A DNA stretch of 64,000 nucleotides from UBA4802 sp964509195 (lineage in GTDB: Bacteria > Spirochaetota > UBA4802 > UB4802): positions 62,001 through 126,000 of the forward strand of contig CAZDWJ010000008.1 of assembly GCA_964509195.1 (NCBI GenBank), in the 5' to 3' direction. Of the stretch, positions 37,043-46,194 are shown piece by piece. The notes under the pieces are model-generated. The model worked only from the letters and a program-made list of their open reading frames with translations, did no database searches and was not told the origin of the DNA. Numbering within the stretch: the stretch's first letter is position 1; the number at the start of each line of letters is the position of its first letter. The translations under genes were made by a program, and so were the position numbers.

Positions 37043-39889
37043 GTGTATGGGAAACTATCTATTCTATTTTTGATACTTTTTTTTAATGTTGGGTATGCGA
37101 TAGCAGCCACGTTCAATGTACTCATCTATCCAACGCCACTAGTATACATACACAATCAATCATATTTTCAGAGAATCATTATACAGGCTCATCAAGAGTT
37201 TGAAGGTGAAATTGTTGCCTGGATGGATGGTGTCAGCACAAAGAAGATAGTTACTACTCCAACAACTAATACAGCTATCGACTGTAAAAGAAATAGTATC
37301 AACTCGCCATCACAATTGAAAATTACTATAAGAAGGAATGATTCTATAGTTGCACAAAAAATCCTGTCAATACCTCCGGTAAAGGAATGGAAAATCTACT
37401 GTGTGCCCTTTGCGCACGTAGACATAGGTTTTACACAATCACAAAAGAATGTCCGCATTCAGAATCTGCGCAATATCGATACACATCTTTCCTTGTGCCA
37501 AAAGACAAAAAACTATCCGCCCGGCTCTCGATTTAAGCTTTTTACGGAAGTGAGCTGGCCTATTATTGAATACCTCAATGACCCGGCAACACCTCACAGC
37601 AACAAGAATACACTTATTAAAGCATTGAAAAATGGTGATGTTGAGCTGGGTGCTTTTGTCATTTCTCATCAAAATAGGTTTATGAGTACTTATGCACTTT
37701 TATCATCAGTGCGGCATACACTTACTATCGCACAAAAATACAACGTTGCCGTGAAAACTGCATGTATTCATGATGTCATGGATTTTTCCAAATTGCCAAA
37801 AGTCCTATATGCCAATAATATACCATACTGCCTGATTGGCCCCAATGACTCACGATATATAGTGCCGCCCCTTTTTTATCTAGCATCACCTGATGGAAGC
37901 GCAAAGGTGCTGGCGTGGCATACCGTTGGGCTTAACGGGTATGGCGAAAATTTTGATTTGAATATGCGTCTTACATTGCCCTTCAAAGACGATGATTTTA
38001 GCATAATGGAAACCAGCGTTGCACAGCATTTGGCGCAACTTGAAAAAGGATATCCCACAGAAGAAATTTCACGGTATTATGATTATGCAAACAAACAGTG
38101 GAACTATCCCTATGATGCATATCTTTTACCGTATTATCCGTCCCAGGGTGGCGACAATCAGCCTCAGACGATTGTACCTTCAGAAATTGCAAAGAGATGG
38201 AATGCAAAATTTATTAATCCAAAGATAGTCATTGCAACGCCTGCGGATTTCTTTGATTATGTATCAGCTGCGTATGGCGCACAGATTCCGATTATAAAAG
38301 GGGAATTGCCGCCATTCTGGGGTGAACAGATATATTTAGATTTTATTCAGGTTGATCCGCAGCGATTATCAATTAACTACTGGTATGATTATGCACACCA
38401 TTCACGCGGGATACATATGGTACAATCGCTACTTCTTGGTAAGCCTGTTGATATTACATCGTATAGTACACAAAGTCTTGAAGGGTACATGGCAATCATA
38501 CTTAATAATGACCACAATCCCAGACCTGTGCCATTCGGGAAAACGCATTACACAAAGCAGGATGTTCAAGACTGGATGGACACACGCAATCAGTGGGTAT
38601 ATGCGCCTTTGAATGTTATGAAGGATGCAAAAGATGTACAGCAAAGCCGTAAGGAAGATGCTTTGTGGACGCTGGTGAACACACAAACAAATCCTCTAAT
38701 TCTTGAAAATGCATTCTACCGTATTGCATTTGATAAAACGAAAGGCTGTATTACCAGTATTTTTGATGCACAGCTACAAAAGGAATTGGTAAACACACAG
38801 CACCGCTACGGCTTTAATCAATACGTTATAGGGGTACGGGGTGAAAACACTGGGAAGCGCAATTATTTTGACACCCAGGAAGGATTCAAACGCGTCATAT
38901 CCACGGTATATACAAATCCCAACAACGATTACAAAATAATTGTTAAAGGGTCAGAGCGTTCCTATTACAAGGGTATGGAATTGCTCTCTGAATTTTTGCA
39001 TAAAGCATTTGGCATAAAGTTACCACCAACTTTGTTGAAAGTAGCGTATTTTTTCTATCAGCTGTTTACACCATCACTGTCGCTTACACAGGAGATTATC
39101 ATACCTGCTAATGAAAAGCGAATTGATTGTATACAACATTTTGAAGGTACTGCACCTCAAATAGCGGAACATTACTTTGCCTATCCTTTGGTTTTTGATG
39201 AGCTATCGTATGATTCTGGCTTTACGGTTGTAAAATGGAAGAGTCAAGACAATAGCGGTGACCTTATCCCAGCCGCTAAAAATACTGCACCATTTAGAAG
39301 CATTAACGATACGCTGTATCCATTTCAGTGGATGTACGCAATCCCAACTTCTTTGTATTGTGATGGGTTTGTGTTGCAAAAAGACCGTTCACACTATGCA
39401 TTATTTATCACACACAATAGCAAGGCGATAGTTCCAGATAATGATTCAAGTGCATTTTATCACTGTTGCATTGGATGGTCGTTGTGGGGTACTTTAGGGC
39501 TGGGACGCAATTTGCCAGATACTATCGCATTTAAAAGCACTTTTACAAGCTTTACGGCACACACAAAGAATGAAGCGATAGCAACTGCGTACAAACTTAC
39601 ATTTGATATATCAGGCCACACGAATCAATCGGCTGTAGAGTCACGTAATAGTAATGTGCGTGTTGTATATCTTCAACCTCTTTCAGAAAAAAGGATTGTT
39701 GTTGGTGTTTATGAGCTATCAGGCACGATGCAGTTTACTGAGCTTGTGATAAACACAAAACGTAGGATACTCAAGGCATATCATTCAGACATTAATGGAA
39801 AAAAAATCAAAGCGCTGCAATTATCAGGAACTTCATTACCATTGAGTCTACATCCACATCAACTATCGTTTATAACATTTGAATTATAA
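37043..39889 (+). CDS. Secreted GH38-like alpha-mannosidase
   Basis: 948 residues from a GTG start with GGAGG seven bases upstream. A Sec signal peptide (~1-22, LSILFLILFFNVGYAIA) is followed by a short beta domain and a GH38-type catalytic region: PFAHVDIGFTQS (metal-binding HVD), EVSWPIIEYL, GDVELGAFVIS and HDVMDFSKLPKVLYANN, where D is the nucleophile position of GH38. Beta-rich C-terminal domains follow. It would release mannose from alpha-mannosides in the periplasm or outside. Similarity in the C-terminal half is not recognised, so substrate specificity is open. Confidence 0.75.
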   Translation: MYGKLSILFLILFFNVGYAIAATFNVLIYPTPLVYIHNQSYFQRIIIQAHQEFEGEIVAWMDGVSTKKIVTTPTTNTAIDCKRNSINSPSQLKITIRRNDSIVAQKILSIPPVKEWKIYCVPFAHVDIGFTQSQKNVRIQNLRNIDTHLSLCQKTKNYPPGSRFKLFTEVSWPIIEYLNDPATPHSNKNTLIKALKNGDVELGAFVISHQNRFMSTYALLSSVRHTLTIAQKYNVAVKTACIHDVMDFSKLPKVLYANNIPYCLIGPNDSRYIVPPLFYLASPDGSAKVLAWHTVGLNGYGENFDLNMRLTLPFKDDDFSIMETSVAQHLAQLEKGYPTEEISRYYDYANKQWNYPYDAYLLPYYPSQGGDNQPQTIVPSEIAKRWNAKFINPKIVIATPADFFDYVSAAYGAQIPIIKGELPPFWGEQIYLDFIQVDPQRLSINYWYDYAHHSRGIHMVQSLLLGKPVDITSYSTQSLEGYMAIILNNDHNPRPVPFGKTHYTKQDVQDWMDTRNQWVYAPLNVMKDAKDVQQSRKEDALWTLVNTQTNPLILENAFYRIAFDKTKGCITSIFDAQLQKELVNTQHRYGFNQYVIGVRGENTGKRNYFDTQEGFKRVISTVYTNPNNDYKIIVKGSERSYYKGMELLSEFLHKAFGIKLPPTLLKVAYFFYQLFTPSLSLTQEIIIPANEKRIDCIQHFEGTAPQIAEHYFAYPLVFDELSYDSGFTVVKWKSQDNSGDLIPAAKNTAPFRSINDTLYPFQWMYAIPTSLYCDGFVLQKDRSHYALFITHNSKAIVPDNDSSAFYHCCIGWSLWGTLGLGRNLPDTIAFKSTFTSFTAHTKNEAIATAYKLTFDISGHTNQSAVESRNSNVRVVYLQPLSEKRIVVGVYELSGTMQFTELVINTKRRILKAYHSDINGKKIKALQLSGTSLPLSLHPHQLSFITFEL

Positions 39890-39903
39890 AAGGAGGAAAA
39901 CGT

Positions 39904-40608
39904 ATGGCACCAGCATATTCGCATGACGAAATTATAAAACTTTGTGAGCGATTGGAGAAAACCTACACGCCAGCAGTGTGTGATACGCTTGATGAGATGG
40001 GCTTTATGCATCAGGCAATGTGTTCTGGATTTATGCCCATTATGCCACGCGCTGCTGTTGCAGGGCCTGCATTTACAATGGAAGAAGCAAAGACACGCAA
40101 AAGCACACGATTAAAAGAGTATGATCCGGAATTTGTTGCCAAGGTGCTTGAGGATCTGTTTGGCACCATGCAAAAGGGGCAGGTGGTAGCAGTGAATACT
40201 AATGAATTTTACGGTGCAGGTGCGTGGGGTGAGCTTATGTCAACGACGTGCAAATTTTTTGGCGGCGTAAAAGGCGCTGTGGTTGATGGGCCAATTCGGG
40301 ATATTAATCGCATTCTGGAAATTGAGTTTCCTGTGTGGGCACGCGGTAATATCCCCACCGATTCAATAGGAAGGGTTGATCTTGTTGGCATTGGTGGTCC
40401 TATATGGTGTGGTGGCGTGCGGGTAAATCCCGGTGACATTATTTTTGCCGACTGTGATGGAGTGGTAGTTATTCCAATGAAGGATGTTGATTTAAAAGAA
40501 GTGGTTGAAAAAGCAGAAGAGGTGGTGCAGGCAGAACGGCGTTCACGCCAGGAGATACGGCAGGGCAAGTCATTGCTTGATGTGTACCGCAAATATGGAA
40601 AGCTGTAA
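39904..40608 (+). CDS. RraA-family aldolase-like protein
   Basis: 234 residues. It shows features of the RraA/HMG-aldolase fold: AVCDTLDEMGFM (~22), GAGAWGELMSTTCKFFGGVKGAVVDGPIRD (~100-130, ending in the substrate-binding Arg-Asp), and NPGDIIFADCDGVVVIP. The family contains class II pyruvate aldolases and regulators without catalysis. In a mannonate/KDG cluster an aldolase for a 2-keto-3-deoxy acid is attractive, but this is inference. SD AGGAGG, 14 bp after the GH38 gene. Confidence 0.85.
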   Translation: MAPAYSHDEIIKLCERLEKTYTPAVCDTLDEMGFMHQAMCSGFMPIMPRAAVAGPAFTMEEAKTRKSTRLKEYDPEFVAKVLEDLFGTMQKGQVVAVNTNEFYGAGAWGELMSTTCKFFGGVKGAVVDGPIRDINRILEIEFPVWARGNIPTDSIGRVDLVGIGGPIWCGGVRVNPGDIIFADCDGVVVIPMKDVDLKEVVEKAEEVVQAERRSRQEIRQGKSLLDVYRKYGKL

Positions 40609-40622
40609 TGTGAGGAAAGGAT

Positions 40623-41594
40623 ATGAAAACAATAGTTGTAACGGGATGTTCAGGGTATCTGGGGCAGCATGTAGTGCAAACGTTACTACAGGAACAATAT
40701 GCAGTCACCGGCATTGATATAAAAGAATCACCGGCACAGGGTCAGAGCAATTTTACGTTTGTCAAAGGCGATATTGTTGATTCTGAATTTGTGATGAATG
40801 CCTGTAAAAATGCTAATGCCGTAGTCCATTGTGCTGCTGCGCTTGCGCAATTTGTCAAAGATGCACAACGCATGCATGATATAAATGTAATTGGTACAAA
40901 GAATATCATTGGAGCGTGTAAAAAACATGCCATAAAACAATTAGTATTTATCTCATCGGTTGAAGTGTATGGTATTGATGTGCCCGTTCCCTGTCCTGAG
41001 GATGCACCTTTGCGCCCTGTATGTCCATACGGCGAACACAAGGTTGAAGGGGAGCGGATGTGTGCAGAATTAGCCGGGAAAGGCTGTGGTGTTGCAATCC
41101 TCAGACCACCAACAATTAACGGACCCGGGCAAAACGAGCCTTTCCTTGTTGAACAGATGAAAGCTATAAAACAAGGAAAGCCAGTAATTCTTCCAGGTGG
41201 AGGAAAAACACGATTGCAGATGGTGGATGTCCGCGATGTTGCTCAGGCAGTGCTGCTGTCACTCAAAAAAGTTAGCAAAGGAGTACTCATTGCAAATATT
41301 GCTAGCGATAATGTGCCTACCATCCGCCAGATGGTAAAAGCTCTGTTTAATCATGCAGGAAAGAAAGAAAAGATACTATCTGTACCTGCACCTGTAGCAC
41401 GTGCTATTGTCAAAACCCTTTCATTGTTTGGCATATCACCGCTGGAACCACAACATCTGGAAATAGCACTGCGCGATTATGTGTTTGATAATACACGAGC
41501 AAAGAAAGAGTTGGGATGGAAACCAACCAAAAATGACATTGAAAGCGCTATTGATGCATATGAGTGGTTTATCCACCACAATCCTTCGACGTAG
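40623..41594 (+). CDS. NAD-dependent epimerase/dehydratase (extended SDR)
   Basis: 323 residues. Cofactor loop TGCSGYLGQ (~8-16), acidic D36-like residue in GIDIKES, catalytic ISSVEVYG and Y-G-E-H-K (CPYGEHKVEGE). Extended SDRs act on sugars or sugar nucleotides. Within this cluster an aldose or uronate dehydrogenase is possible. It begins 14 bp after the RraA-like gene with SD AGGAAAGG. Its stop overlaps the first codon of the alcohol dehydrogenase remnant. Confidence 0.88.
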   Translation: MKTIVVTGCSGYLGQHVVQTLLQEQYAVTGIDIKESPAQGQSNFTFVKGDIVDSEFVMNACKNANAVVHCAAALAQFVKDAQRMHDINVIGTKNIIGACKKHAIKQLVFISSVEVYGIDVPVPCPEDAPLRPVCPYGEHKVEGERMCAELAGKGCGVAILRPPTINGPGQNEPFLVEQMKAIKQGKPVILPGGGKTRLQMVDVRDVAQAVLLSLKKVSKGVLIANIASDNVPTIRQMVKALFNHAGKKEKILSVPAPVARAIVKTLSLFGISPLEPQHLEIALRDYVFDNTRAKKELGWKPTKNDIESAIDAYEWFIHHNPST

Positions 41595-41728
41595 CATTGA
41601 AAATAATGGAATTAGCTATGAAACAGGGGGTTCCACTGCAAAAATTAGTCACTCATAAATTTAGCATTGATGAAGCTGAAGCGGCATTGCTACGAAGTGA
41701 TTACATGAAAGCAGTAATTGTGCCATAA
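41594..41728 (+). pseudogene. C-terminal remnant of a zinc alcohol dehydrogenase
   Basis: Reading from 41594 gives ALKIMELAMKQGVPLQKL, then VTHKFSIDEAEAALLR, then SDYMKAVIVP and a stop. This is the typical last ~45 residues of medium-chain sorbitol/threonine-type dehydrogenases (KLVTHxF...A...KxxIxP). The catalytic N-terminal 300 residues are missing, and upstream is the intact SDR in another frame. The deletion of an ADH that once belonged to the cluster is the simplest reading. Confidence 0.75.
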
Positions 41729-41749
41729 GTATATTGATGAGGATGAGTC

Positions 41750-42451
41750 ATGAACATTTTTTTTATATTAATTGGACAGGCAACCGTTGTTATTAACGTA
41801 AATGGGATAGTCTTTATGACCGATCCCTGGTGGGGCTCTTTTGAATTTTTGCGTGCAGTCCCATTGTCAATAAATCCAGAGGAAATATCACCTCTGCATT
41901 ATATGCTAGTTTCACATAATCACATTGATCATTGGTGTGAGAGTGCCATCAAACTGGCAAAAGAAAAGGATTGCATGGTTATAGGGTCAACAAAATCGGT
42001 AAAACGTGCCCGTAAAAAGAGTGTTAAACAATGTAAGGCTCTGACCCCGGGCGATAGTGTTGATTGCAATGGTGTTATGGTGTATGCGGTTCCAGGATTT
42101 CATCCATTTGCAAAGGATGCAATAGGCTTTATCATACAAAAAGGTAATATTACACTGTATTTTTCGGGGGATACGCTGTACACTGAAAATTTACTCAAGG
42201 CTCTGACCCCATACTCAGTAACTATCGCCATGATACAGGTTGCCTGTTCCACCTACCCACTGGTGGGTAAAGACGGGATGGATTTGGAGGCGGCATCACG
42301 CTTTGTTGCAGATGTAAAACCTGGGATTGTAATACCCATACACTATCAGATAAAGGGAAAGTACCTCACTTACGCGCAGTTACAAAACTGGAACGTTGAT
42401 GCACAAAAAATTATTTTGCCCCATGGGAAGGAGTTTCATTTGCAAATATAA
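41750..42451 (+). CDS. UlaG-like MBL-fold hydrolase
   Basis: 233 residues. Opens with the UlaG-type IGQATVVINVNGIVFMTDPWW, metal motif H-x-H-x-D-H in SHNHIDHW, then AVPGFHPFAKDAIGF, FSGDTLYTEN and IPIHY. The family includes lactonases such as L-ascorbate-6-phosphate lactonase. Within a mannonate cluster a sugar-lactone hydrolase is plausible but unproven. It carries two GCTCTGACCC decamers (42038, 42200), each followed within 13 bp by a GCGATAG motif. Confidence 0.85.
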   Translation: MNIFFILIGQATVVINVNGIVFMTDPWWGSFEFLRAVPLSINPEEISPLHYMLVSHNHIDHWCESAIKLAKEKDCMVIGSTKSVKRARKKSVKQCKALTPGDSVDCNGVMVYAVPGFHPFAKDAIGFIIQKGNITLYFSGDTLYTENLLKALTPYSVTIAMIQVACSTYPLVGKDGMDLEAASRFVADVKPGIVIPIHYQIKGKYLTYAQLQNWNVDAQKIILPHGKEFHLQI

Positions 42452-42570
42452 GGGAACTTTTAAAAAACCATTTATAAGGTTGTTCCCTTGTGGGCACAAT
42501 ATATAGGCAAAAACCGCTTTTTTGCTGCTAATTGTAAGGATGAAAGTGGTTTTTAGAGGTGCCCATAATT
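42450..42570 (+). repeat. Dispersed two-hairpin repeat, copy B
   Basis: Starts over the stop codon of the MBL gene. Hairpin 1 (AGGGAAC / GTTCCCT, 42451-42488) is followed by hairpin 2: outer GGGCAC / GTGCCC, inner AAAAACCGCTTT / AAAGTGGTTTTT, 12 pairs with one G-U. Relative to copies A and C the inner stem has TT/AG replaced by CC/GG and a C-G pair replaced by G-U, so both arms changed together. The 160 bp between this element and the Nramp-like gene is otherwise unremarkable. Confidence 0.78.
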
Positions 42571-42730
42571 TCTGGGATTTTAGTGCAATTGTTGTAACAA
42601 AATGAGAATAGCATGAAAATGTTATATTGATCACTACCAAAAGGAGAAACATCCAGGGTTGTAAAGACTAAATTTTCGATCGCATAATGACCTCAAAATG
42701 ACATTACAAAAAAATATTTTGGAGGAAAGT

Positions 42731-44047
42731 ATGATAGAAAAGCCACCTTCTGGTTTTAACCTCATCAAAGTGTTGGGTCCGGGGCTTGTGTGGTCGGCAA
42801 GTGCAATTGGGGTGTCAGAGCTTGTGTTTGCCACACGTTCTGGCGCGTTATTTGGATATTTGTTGTTATGGGCGCCGATTGTATCTCTTGTGATGAAGTA
42901 TGCTATCTTTGAGCTGGTTGGCCGATACACCATTGCAACAGGTCAAAATGTCCTGATTGCATTTGCCCAGGTTGAAATTGATCTAAAACTTTTCAAACTA
43001 AAAACCGGGTGGGTGATAACACTTTTCTGGATAGTGTTTATTGCAAGTGTTTCAGGAATAGCAGGTATTGCCTTGTCGGTTGGTAGCTGCATATACGGGC
43101 TTGTTCCTGCAATTTCAATGGAGATGGCAACGGTGTGTTCGATAGTAGCTGTTGGAATAATTTTGTATTTAGGAAGTTATGTAACGCTGGAAAAAATATC
43201 ACGGGTGCTGGTTTTTGTAATGATACTGTTTTTAGTGTATGCATTAATCGAAACTTCTCCCAATCCAGCTGAGATGGCAGGTGGTCTGCTACCACGGGCG
43301 CCGTTTTACACGTTACGTGAGCTCATTCCGCTTTTAGGGTGGACTGGTGCAGGAGCCATAGGCGTGGTATGGTATTCATTATGGATAGAAGGCAGTAAAC
43401 GTGGTAAAGGCGATAACACCATAGATACAGACGAAGACAAGCACAGGATAAAAAAATGGATAACCATTAATCAAATAGATTTAAGCATTAACACTCTCAT
43501 CACCGCACTGTTAACAGTATTGTTTTTGATTGCAGGTGCAGTGATATTATACCCCAGAGGTATAGTTCCTAAAGGTGAGCAATTAGGCCTGCACATATCA
43601 CAGATTGCAGGGGAGAGCTTTGGCAAAGCAGGCGAGATAATTTTTCTTGTTGGCATCTTTGGCACACTGTTTAGCACATTGCTTGCAAATATTGATGGAT
43701 TATGCCGTGTAGCATCTAACTCTGTGTGGTATAGGCGCAAAAAAGATGGCGATAGCAAGTTGCATTATTATAGACTTTTTGTTTTTGTTTACGTGATACT
43801 CACAGCTCTGTTTGCAGTGGTTTTTCCTGCCCCGGTAATACTATTGCAAATTTCTGCAATCATTGATACAGTTTTTTTGCCACTGGTTATTGGTCTTGGT
43901 ATCTACATCTGCCACACACACCTGCCAGATATCTACCGGCCGGGGAAGACACTTACCATAACTGCAATAGCATCAGCACTTTTTTTTACTTTTTTTATTG
44001 GACTATTTTTCTGGGCTGTGATAATGAAAGTTAACTTTTCAATGTAA
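42731..44047 (+). CDS. Nramp-like permease lacking the metal-binding motif
   Basis: 438 residues, chosen start ATG 42731 with GGAGGAA upstream (the frame extends to 42698 without an SD). About eleven membrane segments. The family alignment is recognisable (LGPGLVWSASAIG..., RSGALFGYLLLWAP, IATGQNVL). However, the DPGN metal motif of helix 1 reads GVSE, and the helix 6 MPHN region reads GVVWYS. Metal transport is therefore doubtful, and the position between an MBL lactonase-like gene and KDG kinase suggests a sugar-acid or related importer. Repeat B lies upstream. Confidence 0.8.
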   Translation: MIEKPPSGFNLIKVLGPGLVWSASAIGVSELVFATRSGALFGYLLLWAPIVSLVMKYAIFELVGRYTIATGQNVLIAFAQVEIDLKLFKLKTGWVITLFWIVFIASVSGIAGIALSVGSCIYGLVPAISMEMATVCSIVAVGIILYLGSYVTLEKISRVLVFVMILFLVYALIETSPNPAEMAGGLLPRAPFYTLRELIPLLGWTGAGAIGVVWYSLWIEGSKRGKGDNTIDTDEDKHRIKKWITINQIDLSINTLITALLTVLFLIAGAVILYPRGIVPKGEQLGLHISQIAGESFGKAGEIIFLVGIFGTLFSTLLANIDGLCRVASNSVWYRRKKDGDSKLHYYRLFVFVYVILTALFAVVFPAPVILLQISAIIDTVFLPLVIGLGIYICHTHLPDIYRPGKTLTITAIASALFFTFFIGLFFWAVIMKVNFSM

Positions 44048-44057
44048 GCACGTAAGT

Positions 44058-45080
44058 ATGAATACTGTTATGTTCGATAGCTCAAAATATTTTATCTGCT
44101 TTGGGGAAGTGCTCCTACGCATGTCACCACCAGATACTCAGCAGTTGATGCAAACAAATGTGTTTCATTCATATTTTGGTGGTGCTGAAGCCAATTGTGC
44201 AGTGTTGCTATCGCAGCTTGGATTAAAAACAAAATTAATTACTGCAATACCTGATAATGACCTTGGGAAGGCTTTAGTGCGATATTTTAGATCATTTGGT
44301 ATTGCTATGGATAATGTCATAGTAGTGCAAGATGCACGAGTGGGAGTTTATTTTTATGAAAAAGGCATAGGTGTGCGTCCTTCACGATTAATATACGACC
44401 GGGGTCACAGTGCGTTTGCATTAATACAAAAAGGTGACATCAACTGGGAAGAGGTTTTGAAAGACTGTGGCTGGTTTCATACTACAGGGATAACGCTTTC
44501 ACTATCGCCGGTAATAGTTGAAGAAACACTGAAAGCATGTGACATTGTGAAGAGTACTCACGGCATTGTATCGTTTGACATTAATTATCGCTCAACATTA
44601 TGGAAAGATATACAGTTAGCTAAAAGTATTATTGGCGAATTTGTAAAAAAAGTAGATGTGTTAATTGGGAATGAAGAACATATAAAGATGCTTTTATTGT
44701 CGGAGAATGTATCACACTATTATGATATTATAGATTATCTTTTTACAAAGTTTCCCAATTTGAACAGTATATTGCTAACACATCGATATGGTACAACCGC
44801 TTCTGAGGTTGAAATAGGAGCAGTAGCAGCAACACATGATGCTAGTACAGAATTAAAAATTAGAAAACTGCATAATGTTGTTGACCGGGTGGGTTCAGGA
44901 GACGCGATGGCAGCAGCGTTTATGTACGGATTAATGAGTAGCTACACGTTAGAATACTGTGTTGATTTTGCTATAGCAGCTGGTGGTCTGGCGCATATGA
45001 TCGATGGTGATAATTTTATTGTGAGTGCTAACGATATCCTTACAGTAATGAAAGATGCAGGCTGGCAATTAATCCGGTAA
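44058..45080 (+). CDS. kdgK: 2-keto-3-deoxygluconate kinase-like PfkB kinase
   Basis: 340 residues, ribokinase fold. N-terminal FGEVLLRMSPPD and YFGGAEANCAVLLSQLG match KDG kinases. The catalytic GxGD is VGSGDAMAAAF near residue 280. It would phosphorylate KDG to KDPG, the step after mannonate dehydratase (35315), which supports a shared pathway. No KDPG aldolase of the usual type is in the window; the RraA-like protein may serve. The start has no strong SD. Confidence 0.85.
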   Translation: MNTVMFDSSKYFICFGEVLLRMSPPDTQQLMQTNVFHSYFGGAEANCAVLLSQLGLKTKLITAIPDNDLGKALVRYFRSFGIAMDNVIVVQDARVGVYFYEKGIGVRPSRLIYDRGHSAFALIQKGDINWEEVLKDCGWFHTTGITLSLSPVIVEETLKACDIVKSTHGIVSFDINYRSTLWKDIQLAKSIIGEFVKKVDVLIGNEEHIKMLLLSENVSHYYDIIDYLFTKFPNLNSILLTHRYGTTASEVEIGAVAATHDASTELKIRKLHNVVDRVGSGDAMAAAFMYGLMSSYTLEYCVDFAIAAGGLAHMIDGDNFIVSANDILTVMKDAGWQLIR

Positions 45081-45092
45081 GTGGGGGGGGTT

Positions 45093-46003
45093 ATGGTATC
45101 AAAAAAAAGAAGATACATCATAGCTCTTGTAATCGCAGCATGCATTGTACTGGTGGTAATCTGTAAACCAGTTGATAAAGGAAAACCATATAATGATTAC
45201 TTTGCTTCACTAAATAAAGAATTAAAAACAAGTGGGATTGCATTACCGTGTATCATAATAGATCTTGACTGAGTAGACCATAATATACATCAAATGAACA
45301 GTTTACTGAAAGCTCCACTTAATTATCGTATAGTAACAAAATCACTGCCTTCCATAGAGTTGCTGGATTATGTGATGAAAAAAAACCAGCACTAATAAGC
45401 TCATGGAATTTCATCAACCATATCTGTCGCTTATAGTAAAAAAGTATGGTTATAACCTGGATATTCTTTTGGGTAAGCCGTTTCCCATACAAAGCGTACA
45501 AAAATTTTATAATGATTTTCCAAAGAGTGACTATCAGCAGTTATTTGGTGAATGATATTGCAGCAGGCTCATGTGTGGTTAAACCATCTACTTTTGATTT
45601 TTTTACTCTTGATACACATATTCCAGCACTATTTATTGCAGCTCCAATTTTGAAAAAAATTAATAGCTATGAGGTGCCATTTCTTGAACTGTTTAACTGA
45701 CTGATAGAGTGATGGGATCCAAACTGCAGGCAAACATATTATACGTATGGTGGTGGGTGGAACGAACTTATAGATTCTCCTGAAGGTGTTTTTGTAAATG
45801 CACTGACTGCAAGCCCTCCCAACGAAAATTTGCTTCCCAATCAGAGTATGCTGAATGGGTCATCGTCAACAAAACTTGAAGTGGGGGATTTTGTCTTTTA
45901 TAGGCCAAAACAGGGGGATGCGTTATTTCATTTCTGAGATATTATCGTTATTAGGAATGGTAAAATCATTGCATCGTGGAAACCATTTCCTGAAAGATTT
46001 TAA
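45093..46003 (+). pseudogene. D-threonine-aldolase-like (alanine racemase fold) pseudogene
   Basis: A broken coding region after a strong G-rich SD. It starts with a membrane segment (IIALVIAACIVLVVICK), then LPCIIIDLD, a TGA at 45270 in place of a Trp codon, and VDHNIHQMN. A shift occurs in the A-run at 45379-45386, then KTSTNKLMEFHQPYLSLIVKK. A deletion follows near 45540. Further reading frames give VNDIAAGSCVVKPSTFDFF, TYGGGWNELIDSPEG, MLNGSSSTKLEVGDFVFYRP and, after TGA at 45935, DIIVIRNGKIIASWKPF. The pieces keep family order but at least four lesions separate them. The Pho-box array starts two bases after its end. Confidence 0.85.
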
Positions 46004-46004
46004 T

Positions 46005-46043
46005 TTTACAATATCTTTACAGGGTCTTCATAATTTCTTTATA
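46005..46043 (+). promoter_or_regulatory. Pho-box array upstream of pstC
   Basis: Four hexamers at exactly 11-bp steps: TTTACA (46005), TTTACA (46016), TTCATA (46027), TTTATA (46038). Direct hexamers on an 11-bp period are the PhoP/PhoB binding pattern. The array lies 152 bp upstream of the pstC ATG. Similar arrays precede pstB and pstS. Confidence 0.65.
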
Positions 46044-46194
46044 ATTATGAGATTTGTTACAGTTAATAGTTAATTCCTATCAGTTATTGGAATACATTTT
46101 TTCAATTTCATATCTGTTGTAGTGGTATTGCTTTTAGCAGCAGCATTGGAAAGTGTATTAAAGGAATTTATAAAACAAATAATAGTAAATTGCT

